From Agapanthus africanus (Eukaryota > Streptophyta > Magnoliopsida > Asparagales > Amaryllidaceae): DNA of 64,000 nucleotides. Of the stretch, positions 36,180 through 47,822 are shown piece after piece. How positions within the stretch are numbered: position 1 is the first letter of the stretch; each line of letters starts with the position of its first letter. The notes below the pieces were generated by a model. It worked only from the letters and a program-made list of their open reading frames with translations, was not told the DNA's origin and did not search any database. The stretch spans positions 228,145,138 to 228,209,137 of the forward strand of contig JASDDO010000018.1 in NCBI GenBank assembly GCA_030015575.1, in the 5' to 3' direction. The translations under genes were made by a program, and so were the position numbers.

Positions 36180-38410
36180 TGTTGGAGATAGTGCCCTCAG
36201 AGTCAATTATTAGGTCACAGGTACGTGATTGTAATGATTGAGGGAGGACCTATCCCGGTAGGACAGTCTTACTCGAGATGATAGTATGCTATCTGGTTTA
36301 CCTTTATCATCGTGTACTGCTTTAGGTGACCTGACACGTCGCTATTACACGTTGATAGAGCCCCTAGGATTCTTGCTTGACCACCAGCAGTATGAGGGCG
36401 ATCATATAAGTGGGAGCTGGGGGTCTACAAGCATATCCTTAAAAGGTCCCTAGTCGTGGGAGTTTCGAGACCGGGCATCGATACTCCATTAGTAGACTAG
36501 TGTATACAGTCGAGACCCCGACGAGGGGCGGTGGCCGGTCTCACAAGCCACTGGTGTCAGTTGGATCACCTAAGATGTATACAGGTGCTCATTGGGTTAT
36601 GAGTACACCGGACAGGACTCGCCGGGAACATGCTAGTTGGTCATATACCAGACGTCAGATGGCAGTTCCCTAGTGACATGTGTGCAGGTTAGTTCATCGA
36701 CCTGGGGATCGTCATTTGTCTCGTGTGAGTTCCCACTGTACTTTGATTACTACCCTACCACGGCTCAAAGGAGTCGTGCAAACAGGTTTTAGTTGGGTAC
36801 AGTCCCGAGCCACATGGAGGCAGTGAGCGTATCTTCAGGGGTTCGTCTCTCCCGGTATTGGGGGTGAGGTCGTGCTGTGTCTAGGAGAGCCATTACACAA
36901 AGTCCTTGGCCAAGGCAAGGAGATTTACTGGTAGGTATTCCAGTAGTATCTCAGGGTGTTCTGGGCTACACTCCGACACGACTTGTACCGCTTTTGGGGG
37001 TCTGACTTTTACCAACCCCCTAGGCCCGCCATGCGATACTCATAGACGAACGGACCGGACTGCACGGATATTGTCACTGACAGGCTCAGTAGGGTGTCAG
37101 GATGAGTTCGCTCATCGACGTCCCTTTTAGTCAATAGCTGGTGGCCCGTTACGTATTGGCTTATACCTCTGACGTGCTAGTGGTTAAATCCTCAGCCATA
37201 GTATTGACGAGTCTTTAGAGTCCACCACACTTTCAGTTACTCAAGTTTCGGGCGAAACGCTGTAGAGGCCGTATGGAGATATGGCAGGGTCCGATCAGAT
37301 ACGTGCGGTATTGCACGGATCAGGATCGGACGGTTTGTACTAGTAGCCGTATAGGTATATGGCAGGGTTCGATCAGATACGTGCGGTACTGCACGGATCA
37401 GGATCGAACGGTTTTTTACTAGCCGGTTTTGGTTTAAGCCGGTCCTAGTTTAGTACAGTGTAGATTTTGTCTCATTGCATTTGTATCCGGACGGAATACA
37501 GATGCGGGTGTGTATGCACAGTATCGGGGTTTTCCTGTAATTTATTACGGGACCAGTTTTATGGAGTTGCCAGTTTGCATTCCGTTCCGGCCGGTTTTCT
37601 TTTGTTCTTTCCCGGCCGGACTTTTCCGATGGAGGGGGTTATTTGCAGTTTTGCAAATAACACTTTGTGGAGGGTTTTATTGTATATATATTGATTATGA
37701 TAGCTTTCATTTCTTTTGCTCCATACTTTGGATTTGAGTGACATGAAAGGGTATGGTTTGAAAAAGGGTGAAGCATGGTTGTATGTTTCTTTGTCCCTTG
37801 GATGTGGTCACCTCTTCTTCACTCCTACACTCACCTCCCTCATATGATATATGGTTTTTCCTCCACCATTCTTCTCACTTGATGAAAGAAGTTTTTCATG
37901 GTTGAGAGAAAGAAAAAGATGAGAGCTTCATCTTTGAGAGAGTAGCATTCTTGATTTCATTTTCGATGCTAGAAAAATGCAAGCACCATTTTTTTTCTTG
38001 TTTCCTCCATCATCTACAAATGGCAACAAACCCCAAAGTGAGACATCCACTCTACACTACACTTCCTACAGCATATCTTGAGCATGTCGAGTTGCCGGCT
38101 TCATGCGCGAGTTGCCTCGGTATTGAGGTGGGAGCCCGTAAAAGTACCCGGCTTCGTGGTGCCCTTTCCGACGAGGAGGAGACGGACGGAGATCCCGCGA
38201 GGAGATCGGAGTGGAGACGAAGACCGGAGGACTTGGATCGTCGGTATACATCTCTTCCCTTTCTTATTAGTAGCGTAGACTTGTTAATGGTTACGATCCG
38301 GAGTTTAGTGCGCGGTGGTGCCGGTTTGCAAAGTCCGCAAAATTTAAGTTTATCACCGTTTCCGCATTCCGGCGTCGGATTGACGGCCGGGGCGCCGCCG
38401 TGCACTTACA
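36180..38410 (+). mobile_element. Solo LTR E of the TGTTGG family
   Basis: A 2231-bp LTR with TGTTGG...TTACA ends and no internal region, flanked by a near-perfect target duplication. It is the product of recombination between the two LTRs of a former element, and it lies inside the LTR of a close relative. It carries the duplicated hairpin units near 37268-37420 and the U5-end hairpin just before 38390. Confidence 0.88.
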
Positions 38411-38415
38411 TTTCA

Positions 38416-39873
38416 GTGGTATCTCAGGGTGTTCTGGGCTACACTCCGACACGACTTGTACCGCTTTTGGGGGTCTGACTTTTACCAACCTCCTAGGCCC
38501 GACATGCGATGCTCATAGACGAACGGACCGGACTGTACGGATATTGTCACTGACAGGCTCAGTAGGGTGTCAGGATGAGTTCGCTCATCGACGTCCCTTT
38601 TAGTCAATAGCTGGTAGCCCGTTACGTATTGGCTTATACCTCTGACGTGCTAGTGGTTAAATCCACAGCCATAGTATTGACGAGTCTTTAGAGTCCACCA
38701 CACTTTCAGTTACTCAAGCTTTCGGGCGAAACGCTGTAGAGGCCGTATGGAGATATGGCAGGGTCCGATCAGATACGTACGGTATTGCACGGATCAGGAT
38801 CGGACGGTTTGTACTAGTGGCCGTATGGATATATGGCAGGGTTCGATCAGATACGTGCGGTATTGCACGGATCAGGATCGGACGGATATTACTAGCCGAC
38901 TTTAGTTTAAGCCGGATCCTAGTATAGTACAGTGTAGATTTTTTCTTTTTGCATTTGTATCCGGACGGAATACAGATGCGGGTGTGTATGCATAGTATCG
39001 AGGTTTTCCTGTAATTTATTACGGGACCAGTTTTCTGGAGTTGCCAGTTTGCATTCCGTTCCGGCCGGTTTTCCTTTGTTCTTTCCCGGCCGGACTTTTC
39101 CGATGGAGGGGGTTATTTGCAAGTTTGCAAATAACATTTGTGGAGGGGGTTTCTAGCAAATGTATTCATTATGATAGGATTAGCATCTTTCATCCATGAT
39201 GGTGCATTAATTGAGATAAGAGTAGGTATGGGTTTGATGTAAGTTTATTATGATGATGTTTTGTTTATGGTCACCTTTCTACTTTTACTACACTCACTCT
39301 CCTTCTTGGTTTTATGATGGTTGATTTCTTTTTTCCCTCCACCATTCTCTTGATAAGGCCGGCCACTTGAGTGAGGGATGGAAGGAGTTTTCATTTTTGA
39401 GCTTGTGGCATTCTTGATCTCATTTCATGCTAGAAAAATGCAAGCACCATTTTTCTTATCTTGATACCTCCATCTATCAAATGGCAACATCCACTACCCC
39501 AATATGAGACATGAGTCCTACACATATTCTACAACATATCTTGGGCATGTCGACTTGCCAGCTTCATGCCCGAGTTGCCTCGGTATACAGGCGGGAGCCC
39601 GTAAAAGAAACAGGCGACGTGGTGCCCTTCCGGCAAGGATGCGACGACCGGAGTTTTCGCAGGAGATCGGGACAACGACGAGAAGACCGGAGGACTCGGA
39701 TCACTCGGTATATCTCTTTCCTATCTTGTTAGTTAGCTAGGACAAGTTTAATGGCCCGATCCGGGGTTTAGTGCGCGGTGGTGCCGGTTTGCTAAGTTCG
39801 CAAAATTAAAGTTTATCACCGCTTCCGCATTTGGCCGTCGGTTTGACGGCCGGGGCGCCGCCGTGCACTTACA
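38416..39873 (+). repeat. Element D 5' LTR, piece 2
   Basis: The D LTR continues after E and ends TTACA just before the primer site. Confidence 0.92.
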
Positions 39874-39874
39874 G

Positions 39875-39887
39875 TGGTATCAGAGCC
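39875..39887 (+). other. Element D primer-binding site
   Basis: TGGTATCAGAGCC one base after the 5' LTR. Confidence 0.92.
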
Positions 39888-40092
39888 TCGCCATTAACTT
39901 CGTCTAGCTTTGTTTGATGTGTTTGCATTTCCGATCGACCAAAATTCCAAAAAAAAACCACATTTTCCTCACATCAGTTTTCTGTCGAATTTTTTCTGGC
40001 TCTAAAAATTTTTCAGGTTGTAGAAAACTGATGTACAAGAAATTCTAAGACTTCTGTAAAAATTCGATACAGTGAATCGACCACTGAAGCGC

Positions 40093-40128
40093 GGAACCGC
40101 AGCCAAACCCCCCTTAGGCCGCGGTTCC
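40093..40128 (+). promoter_or_regulatory. GC-rich leader hairpin, element D
   Basis: GGAACCGCAGCC (40093-40104) pairs with GGCCGCGGTTCC (40117-40128) with one mismatch, about 218 nt after the primer site. It is the weakest of the five. Confidence 0.65.
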
Positions 40129-41366
40129 CCCGTACATTGGTGTCCTCGCTGCATCAATATTTTCCAGTGGGCTTCTGGGATAATTTTAGGGGTTTTGGAA
40201 TATTAAAATTGGGCCCAGAATTTCTGTGAGTGCTACAGTATTGCTTGGGGGCCCACTTGTTAATTTTTGATCGATCGGATATTTTAAACACATTATTTCA
40301 CAGTATTTACATTATATCTGCGACCGTGAATGTCACTCGATCGGTAAATCCGGTCTAACTGCTATAGCCCGGTTAGACGGATTTGCGAACGTGACTTTCA
40401 CGTTGATGTTCTGTGATTTTGCGGTGATGTTGCGGATCGGTCGTGGGGGATAGCCTGGATGCAATGCTAGTACAGTGTTCTTGTATTATGTACATTTGAT
40501 ATTGCGGGGCGAGCGTCCGACATGTGGACTGCCGTCACTGCCTATTTGTATTATTCTTTTGGGGCACGACCTGGTTGCGGTCGATGTACCCGTTGTATGT
40601 ATATTTTACTTTCTGTACTAGGATTACCCCGCGGAGGGGTGCACGGATAGCCGGGTTCTAGAGGGCAACGGGCCCGCATCTCATGGCATTGAGACGGAGG
40701 GGGCTTCACTCTAGGATTGGCGGGCTATTTGTCGCACTCGTAGGGGGTACAGGTTGACCTAGGAGGGGTGCCCAAGTTACCGCATTCCGTGAAGTGCTGG
40801 GTGGTTCATTCACGGTGCTGATGGGGGCTGCCTCGCTTCAGGTTTTGGCGGGTGACTTGCCGCGCCCGTAGGGGTCTAGGTTTTCATTGGACAGGCTATC
40901 CACACGACCAGGGGAATTTCGGGTTTCAGTAGTGGCTCTGTGAAACCCGGGGATCCCAGATATCTGTATTGTTCTGTGATGCTGTACATTTCTGTGATGT
41001 TGCATTTTATTCACGATTTGAGCGAAATATAATATATTGGTATACATATTAATAGATGTTGTATATGTTTTTCATCCGCACTAGTCCAGTCCCCGCTCTG
41101 CCGTTAGTTAGCTAACCTAACGGGTGATGACGGGACCCAGTGGCGAATGCGGATGGCATATACGTACGTCAGTATATTTTCGTTCTTTGTGGTGTGATCA
41201 ATTGATGGGACTGCATTGATTCGGATCAATGCAAGATAAACAAATCTATTCTGATGTTGTTGGAACACTTTTCAAAAAGCTGTTATTGCAAGGACGTTCA
41301 CTTTTGTTTTGCATCGTGGTATTCATTTGGAATATCCTGCTCCTCAGTCGACGAGGCAAGGGCCGA

Positions 41367-41523
41367 GATCCCTTCACCGGGAGTGACCCCTTGGACAGAA
41401 GTTTGCGTCAGGGCAATAACTTCACTATAGCCGATTACTTTTGCTTTGCATCGTGGTATTCATTTGGAATATCCTGCACCCCATTCTACGGGGAAAGAGC
41501 CGAGATCCCTTCACCGGGAGTGA
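41367..41523 (+). promoter_or_regulatory. Paired 20-base leader motif, element D
   Basis: GATCCCTTCACCGGGAGTGA at 41367-41386 and 41504-41523, inside a 137-base direct repeat that begins GCATCGTGGTATTC at 41311 and 41448. Confidence 0.78.
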
Positions 41524-42296
41524 CCTCTTTAGTAAAGGTTTTCGTCACTATATTTTCTAAAAAGCTATCCGTTCCTTCAACGATATCAAGTTCATTACGT
41601 TAAAGGTTTTCGCCAGAAACCATTCGTAGCCCTCCGTCGTTTCATATGGGTAGTCAATGGTATTCAAGATGTGTTTGTTGGCCAAAGTCAAGGCACAGTG
41701 TTTGGTAGCTGTTGGTTATTCATATGCAGCATAGATAGATGCGTTGGTTTGGGGCAGTCGTATAGCCTTGTTGGCAAAAGTCAAGGGCTTGTACGGGTGG
41801 GCTCAAATTAACCTGGAGAATGACGGGCAGAACTTGACATGTGACTTATGATTTGTTGGCCAAAGTCAAGGTCATAAGAGCATGAGGTAAAAATCCACAT
41901 CGGGAGTTTCAAAAGAACTGAAACTTGCCAGATATGCGCATACCTTCTAGAGTGTGATAGCGTGAGCGGATTTTGTCATATTATCATGCGATGATAGTTG
42001 GATCCCGATTCCCACTGATGAGTTAGTTTACTCCTCGGGTGACCCCGACTAATTCTTCTTTCAGGTTTGGAAGAGAATTTGAGGTACAGTGGGAGGTTTC
42101 CTGATTAGATAAATTGGTAACCATTCTGATCTAGGGTAGAGTGCACGCTGAGTGTTTCTTTTCTCTCTCTCTTTGGCAGCGACCATTGACCCGACCCTAA
42201 GACTATGACTCAGAGACCAAGTTAACCGAACTTTCTTTACACTGGCTTTTGGATTGTCAGAGTTGCAGACCTCATTGCCACTCCTACTTTTACCCT

Positions 42297-43080
42297 TTTC
42301 TCCAGGACACCCCGTATTACTACAAACGTCCACTTCCATTGGACAAAACTATCGTATGGTTAGATACGAACTCGAAGGAATTCGTGGATGGTTTCCGGTT
42401 CTGGAGAAAACGGATAGGATTATTCAGTTGTCTTTTCCCTTTTACCTTCTCTCAAGTTGTGAGTACTCCTTGGTTTAGGAGATAGTACACCTATTGTGCA
42501 AATTGGATAGTCTTCTTCCAAACCTTAGGCTGGTGCCGACCGGTAGGGAATGAAGAAAACCAATTAGCCTAAAAGGTGTGCAGAAGGTATTATGATTAAG
42601 ACAAAGCAAGGGATTAGTAAGAGGGCAAAGTAAATTGCGACTGATATTCACGACCAAACCAAGTATTTCTTCGCCAATCCTAAATCACCTTTGTATTTCT
42701 CCAGGACACTCCGTATCACTACGAAGATCCACAGTTGATTGGATAATCCATCGTATGGTTATATACGAACTCGAAAGGAACTTGTTCCAGTTCGGGGATG
42801 GATTCTGGTCCAGGAGAAATAGGAATAAGGTTTATTCAGTTGTCTTTTATCTTCACATTCTCTCGCATTGCGAGTGCTCCTAGGATTAGGACAGTACACC
42901 CATTATGCTTATTGGATAGTCTTCTTCCAAACCATAGGCTGGTGCCGAACGGTAGGGAAGGAAGAAAACCAATTGGCCTAAAGGGGTGTGCAGAAGGTAA
43001 TGACTAAAGACATAATAAAGGGATTTGGAGAGGTGGTAAAGAACTATACGGTTACAGTCGTGAATCTGGAAGAGGCATTA
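42297..43080 (+). repeat. Two-copy internal tandem repeat of element D
   Basis: A unit of about 400 bases starts at TTCTCCAGGACAC near 42298 and recurs near 42697. GGATAGTCTTCTTCCAAACC occurs at about 42505 and 42914. The unit resembles no protein-coding sequence I recognise and is shared with A and B. Outer limits are approximate. Confidence 0.75.
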
Positions 43081-45583
43081 CTAGGAATACCGGGATACCC
43101 CAACGAAACATTTCAATGTTTCAGTTCAGCTGTGTACTGTTAAAAGAAAACTGATTTCCCGATTAGACACTTGCTCCAGGGTATGTATTTGCCAGGTTTG
43201 ATTCTCACATCTGTATGGTTTTACAGATGATGAGTGAGAGTAAGTTATTTGGAATAGGGTGATCATCCTCATTATATCGGGATTCGTTGTAATCGGTGAT
43301 ATTTGAGGAGATCATCTGGGCTGTTTGCCGGTCGGCAAATATTTGGTTTTGAATATCCGCTGTTGTGCACCAATTTCAAATTGATATATCTGTACGTCTA
43401 TTTTCATAGAGTGAGATATACCTTTTGATATTTTGTCGATGATATTTACCTATATCAGTGGATGGTTAGGTAAGGAGCATTAAACAACGGTGTAATTCTT
43501 CTTAACCATAAGTACAGTTTTCAACCTACGACACACAGTGAAAGAGTTGTTAGACTCAGCGGACTTATACAGAGTATTGTATGTTGTCCAGTGTCCATTA
43601 GGACAGAGGGGTTGGTCCTCATACTATATTCTGTTTACTTTTAACTTCTCTAGTTCTTAGACATGTGTTTCGTAGAAACACAGGGTCTAGGTTTTGAGGA
43701 GTTATAGGTATTTGAATAGAGTAGAGAACCAGGTGTAGCAAGTATCGGGATTCTTCAAAGTGATCGAAGATGTAGATACTTGTGTATGGTATTCAGTTGA
43801 TAGTAATAATAAAGAGAACTTGCTTCTCTTTCAGGTTACTCATAATTGGAAGCATTCTTATGTTGAGTAACGCTGATCGGCCTCTCTCCATTTAGTTGAC
43901 ATGCACTGGAGATAGCTGCATGATTTGAATCTGGTTCAATTAAATCAGTGCCTCTGGTTCTATATTGGAATAGTACAGTTCATATCTTAACATTGTTAAG
44001 GTACGGGGAGTTGTCCGGCTTATGATTAAAATCAGACTCTGGATAACTCTAGGCACGTTTCTGTAATGGCTGTTTGTGGGTTGACCCAGGCTATGACGTG
44101 GGTTGATTTTCTACCATCTGGGAGATCAATAGTAATATTGTTCTAGACTCACCACAGTTTTAATAAAAATGGATTTTTTCAAAAACAGTAGTGGGAGTAT
44201 GGTAGAACTGGAAGTGATTCCAGAACCGCAAACGAATACTGAAGATTTGATAAGGAACCTAAAGATTCAATCTGATTTGACATTCCATTGGCCACTCCGC
44301 AGATACGGTGGGTAACTTCAGGCACCCAAGAGGTACTCCGGTAGCCTCAAGGACGGTGACAGAGAAGTTCTTGTTTACCCACACTTGCCATTGCTGTTGT
44401 TCCAGGCTGCGAGACCCGGTGGGAGGATGAGTATAGCGTCGTTCTAAACTAGCTTCAGAAGTGCACGTCTATATGACTCTGCCAGAGGGTTGTCGTAGTC
44501 AGTGGGAGCAGCGGAAGCATTGGTGGACATCAGGCTTATGTCTATTTATAGACTAAAGCAGATGTAGCGGAGATAGATCATCTATTTCTGATGTGACAAT
44601 CATAGGTTTGACTTCATCAGAATAGGGGATGGATCTGTTGAGTAGGTAGTAGGGTGTGATATCCGGGTTTTGGATGACATACACAAAGTAGGAAGTGATA
44701 TTCCTATACTACGATCGGTTATACTTTGGTCGTCACACAGTGGTTTCTCCACAAGGGACTTGGACATTATATCAGACATACTGGTTACTAGATCTATGGT
44801 TTTAGATCTAGATTTGGGTGGTTTCCCAATCAGGGTACTTTGACAGCATTCTAAGAGTATTTAGAATGGACGACTCCTGGCACGGTAGTGTACCTGCAGG
44901 TGATGGAGTCACCCTCTCTAAAGGTGTCTTATAGACTAAAGTAGAGAGGGATGTGCATGATTGGCAGATCACTTGCTTAGGCAATTGAGTCAATCATGAG
45001 ATGTCAAGTACCACACCAGATGTTGTTCTTGCACTAGATGCAATAAGTTGACATTGATCCAATCCTGGAGAAACAGCCGGAAGCAGTTTTAGAACATAAG
45101 TGGATGTTCTAGGGATATGATAACGACAGCCTCATTTGGGAGACAATTATCATTCCAGGCTTCCAAGGTGACAAGGACGACAAGGATGTTATCAGAGTTA
45201 CAATTTTCCTTCTGATGAGGGACAGTATTTTGGACAGGTGATCCAAGGCAATACTGAGGGAGGCATTGCGCAGGATACTGATTAAGTTCAGTTGACGATA
45301 CAGTCTAAGAAGTTTGGATTTGGAGTTCATTTATGAGCTAAGTCCCATCAGACATCCAGACACATTCTAAGACAGGTATTGCTCATTTCGGGAGATGGCT
45401 TTCTCCGCGAACTTGAGGTATAGAGAGACATAGAAAGAAACTTCAAGGTGGATCCACTTACTGAGGCTATTCCTCGAACGCAATAGTCTTCCAAACAGGC
45501 TTTGTAAGACTGACTAGTATGGGAGTTGGGTGTTCGGTATCACACAGGCTGTGAGTATGCGACATCGCAATAATTAGCCTTGA

Positions 45584-45598
45584 GTGCAAGTGGGAGAT
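45584..45598 (+). other. Element D polypurine tract
   Basis: GTGCAAGTGGGAGAT directly before the 3' LTR. Confidence 0.88.
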
Positions 45599-47817
45599 TG
45601 TTGGAGATAGTGCCCTCAGAGTCAATTATTGGATCACAGGCACGTGATTGCAATGATTGAGGGAGGACCTATCCCGGTGGGACAGTCTTACTCGAAATGA
45701 TAGTATGCTATCTGGTTTACCTTTATCATCGTGTACTGCTTTAGGTGACCTGACAGGTCGCTATTGCACGTTGATAGAGCCCCTAGCATTCTTGCTTGAC
45801 TGCCAGCAGTATGAGGGCGATCATATAAGTGAGAGCTGGAGGCTATAAGCACATCGTTAAAAGGTCCCTAGTCGTGGGGGTTTTCGAGACAGGGCATCGA
45901 TTCTCCAGAGTAGACTAGTGTATACAGTCGAGACCCCGACGAGGGGCGGTGGCCGGTCTCACAAGCCACTGGTGTCAGTTGGTTCACCTAAGATGTATAC
46001 AGGTGCTCATTGGGTTATGAGTACACCGGACAGGACTCGCCGGGAACATGCTAGTTGGTCTTATACCTGACGTCAGATAGCAGTTCCCAGGTGACATGTG
46101 TACAGGTTAGTTCATCGACCTGGGGATCGTCATTTGTCTCGTGTGAGTTCCCACTGTGCTTTGATTACTACCCTACCACGGCTCAAAGGAGTCGTGCAAA
46201 CAGGATTTAGTTGGGTACAGTCCCGAGCCACATGGAGGCAGTGAGCGGATCTTCAGGGGTTCGTCTCTCCCGGTATTGGGGGTGAGGTCGCGCTGTGTCT
46301 AGGAGAGCCATTACACAAAGTCCTTGGCCAAGGCAGGAGATTTACTGGTAGGTATTCCAGTGGTATCTCAGGGTGTTCTGGGCTACACTCCGACACGACT
46401 TGTACCGCTTTTGGGGGTCTGACTTTTACCAACCCCCTAGGCTCGACATGCGATGCTCATAGACGAACGGACCGGACTGTACGGATATTGTCACTGACAG
46501 GTTCAGTAGGGTGTCAGGATGAGTTCGCTCATCGACGTCCCTTTTAGTCAATAGCTGGTGGCCCGTTACGTATTGGCTTATACCTCTGACGTGCTAGTGG
46601 TTAAATCCACAGCCATAGTATTGACGAGTCTTTAGAGTCCACCACACTTTCAGTTACTCAATCTTTCGGGCGAAACGCTGTAGAGGCCGTATGGAGATAT
46701 GGCAGGGTCCGATCAGATACGTGCGGTATTGCACGGATCAGGATCGGACGGTTTGTACTAGTGGCCGTATGGATATATGGCAGGGTTCGAACAGATACGT
46801 GCGGTATTGCACGGATCAGGATCGGACGGATATTACTAGCCGGCTTTGGTTTAAGCCGGATCCTAGTATAGTACAGTGTAGATTTTGTCTTTTTGCATTT
46901 GTATCTGGACGGAATACAGATGCGGGTGTGTATGCACAGTATCGGGGTTTTCCTGTAATTTATTACGGGACCAGTTTTCTGGAGTTGCCAGTTTGCATTC
47001 CGTTCCGGCCGGTTTTCCTTTGTTCTTTCCCGGCCGGACTTTTCCGATGGAGAGGGTTATTTGCAAGTTTGCAAATAACATTTGTGGAGGGGGTTTCTTG
47101 CAAATGTATTCATTATGATAGGATTAGCATCTTTCATCCATGATGGTGCATTAATTGAGATAAGAGTGGGTATGGGTTTGATGTAAGTTTATTATGATGA
47201 TGTTTTATTTATGGTCACCTTTCTACTTTTACTACACTCACTCTCCTTCTTGGTTTTATGATTGTTGATTTCTTTTTTCCCTCCACCATTCTCTTGATAA
47301 GGCCGGCCACTTGAGTGAGGGATGGAAGGAGTTTTCATTTTTGAGCTTGTGGCATTCTTGATCTCATTTCATGCTAGAAAAATGCAAGCACCATTTTTCT
47401 TATCTTGATTCCTCCATCTATCAAATGGCAACATCCACTACCCCAATATGAGACATGAGTCCTACACATATTCTACAGCATATCTTGGGCATGTCGACTT
47501 GCCAGCTTCATGCCCGAGTTGCCTCGGTATAGAGGCGGGAGCCCGTAAAAGAAACAGGCGACGTGGTGCCCTTCCGGCAAGGATGCGACGACCGGAGTTT
47601 TCGCAGGAGATCGGGACGACGACGAGAAGACCGGAGGACTCGGATCACTCGGTATATCGCTTCCCTATCTTGTTAGTTAGCTAGGACAAGTTTAATGGCC
47701 CGATCCGGGGTTTAGTGCGCGGTGGTGCCGGTTTGCTAAGTTCGCAAAATTAAAGTTTATCACCGCTTCAGCATTTGGCCGTCGGTTTGACGGCCGGGGC
47801 GCCGCCGTGCACTTACA
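45599..47817 (+). repeat. Element D 3' LTR
   Basis: An uninterrupted 2219-bp LTR, TGTTGG...TTACA; it gives the reference length for the family. The tandem hairpin units are at 46685-46762 and 46763-46838, and the terminal hairpin GGCCGTC/GACGGCC at 47777-47795. Confidence 0.93.
46685..46838 (+). repeat. Tandem hairpin units in the TGTTGG LTR
   Basis: Two units of about 78 bases starting GGCCGTATGGA. Unit one contains a nested dyad: outer arms TCCGATC (46708-46714) and GATCGGA (46742-46748), inner arms CGTGC (46720-46724) and GCACG (46731-46735). B, E and F also have two units; A and L0 have one. Confidence 0.75.
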
Positions 47818-47822
47818 ATAGA

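Larger units (their letters stand above)
39888..45583 (+). mobile_element. Element D internal region, leader and eroded pol
   Basis: Leader features follow the same order as in C: hairpin, paired 20-mers, triple motif and pyrimidine-AG tract (42155-42179). A two-copy tandem repeat comes next, then a stretch collinear with C pol. Examples of the latter: 44198-44250 aligns with C 33105-33160 (end of integrase), 44459-44517 with C 33670-33725 (RT), and 45330-45480 with C 34670-34820 (RNase H). None of it is open. The longest frame, 124 codons at 41229-41603, lies in the leader. Confidence 0.85.
35419..47817 (+). mobile_element. Non-autonomous copia-derived element D, interrupted by E
   Basis: A plus-strand sister of B: both LTRs are 2219 bp once E is set aside, with a 5.73 kb interior, an initiator-Met primer site, a polypurine tract and an exact target duplication. 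The interior has no open gag or pol but is collinear with C pol at the nucleotide level from about 43500 to 45590. LTR divergence is about 1.8% by eye, similar to its host C, so the two insertions were probably close in time. Confidence 0.92.

Noticed and set aside
37951-38478. A 175-codon frame in solo LTR E sharing a GARK...GALSDEE-like stretch with a frame in L0 (54149-54415)
   Set aside because: The shared stretch is a conserved LTR DNA block. The frames differ elsewhere and are not kept in the LTRs of D, B or F.
41300-41530. Regularly spaced repeats in the leaders, considered as a CRISPR-like array
   Set aside because: There are only two or three units with related spacers, in eukaryotic retroelement leaders.
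46691-47143. A 150-codon frame in the D LTR with internally repeated peptide, and 131-codon equivalents in B
   Set aside because: It is a translation of the two tandem hairpin units; units, not frames, are conserved.
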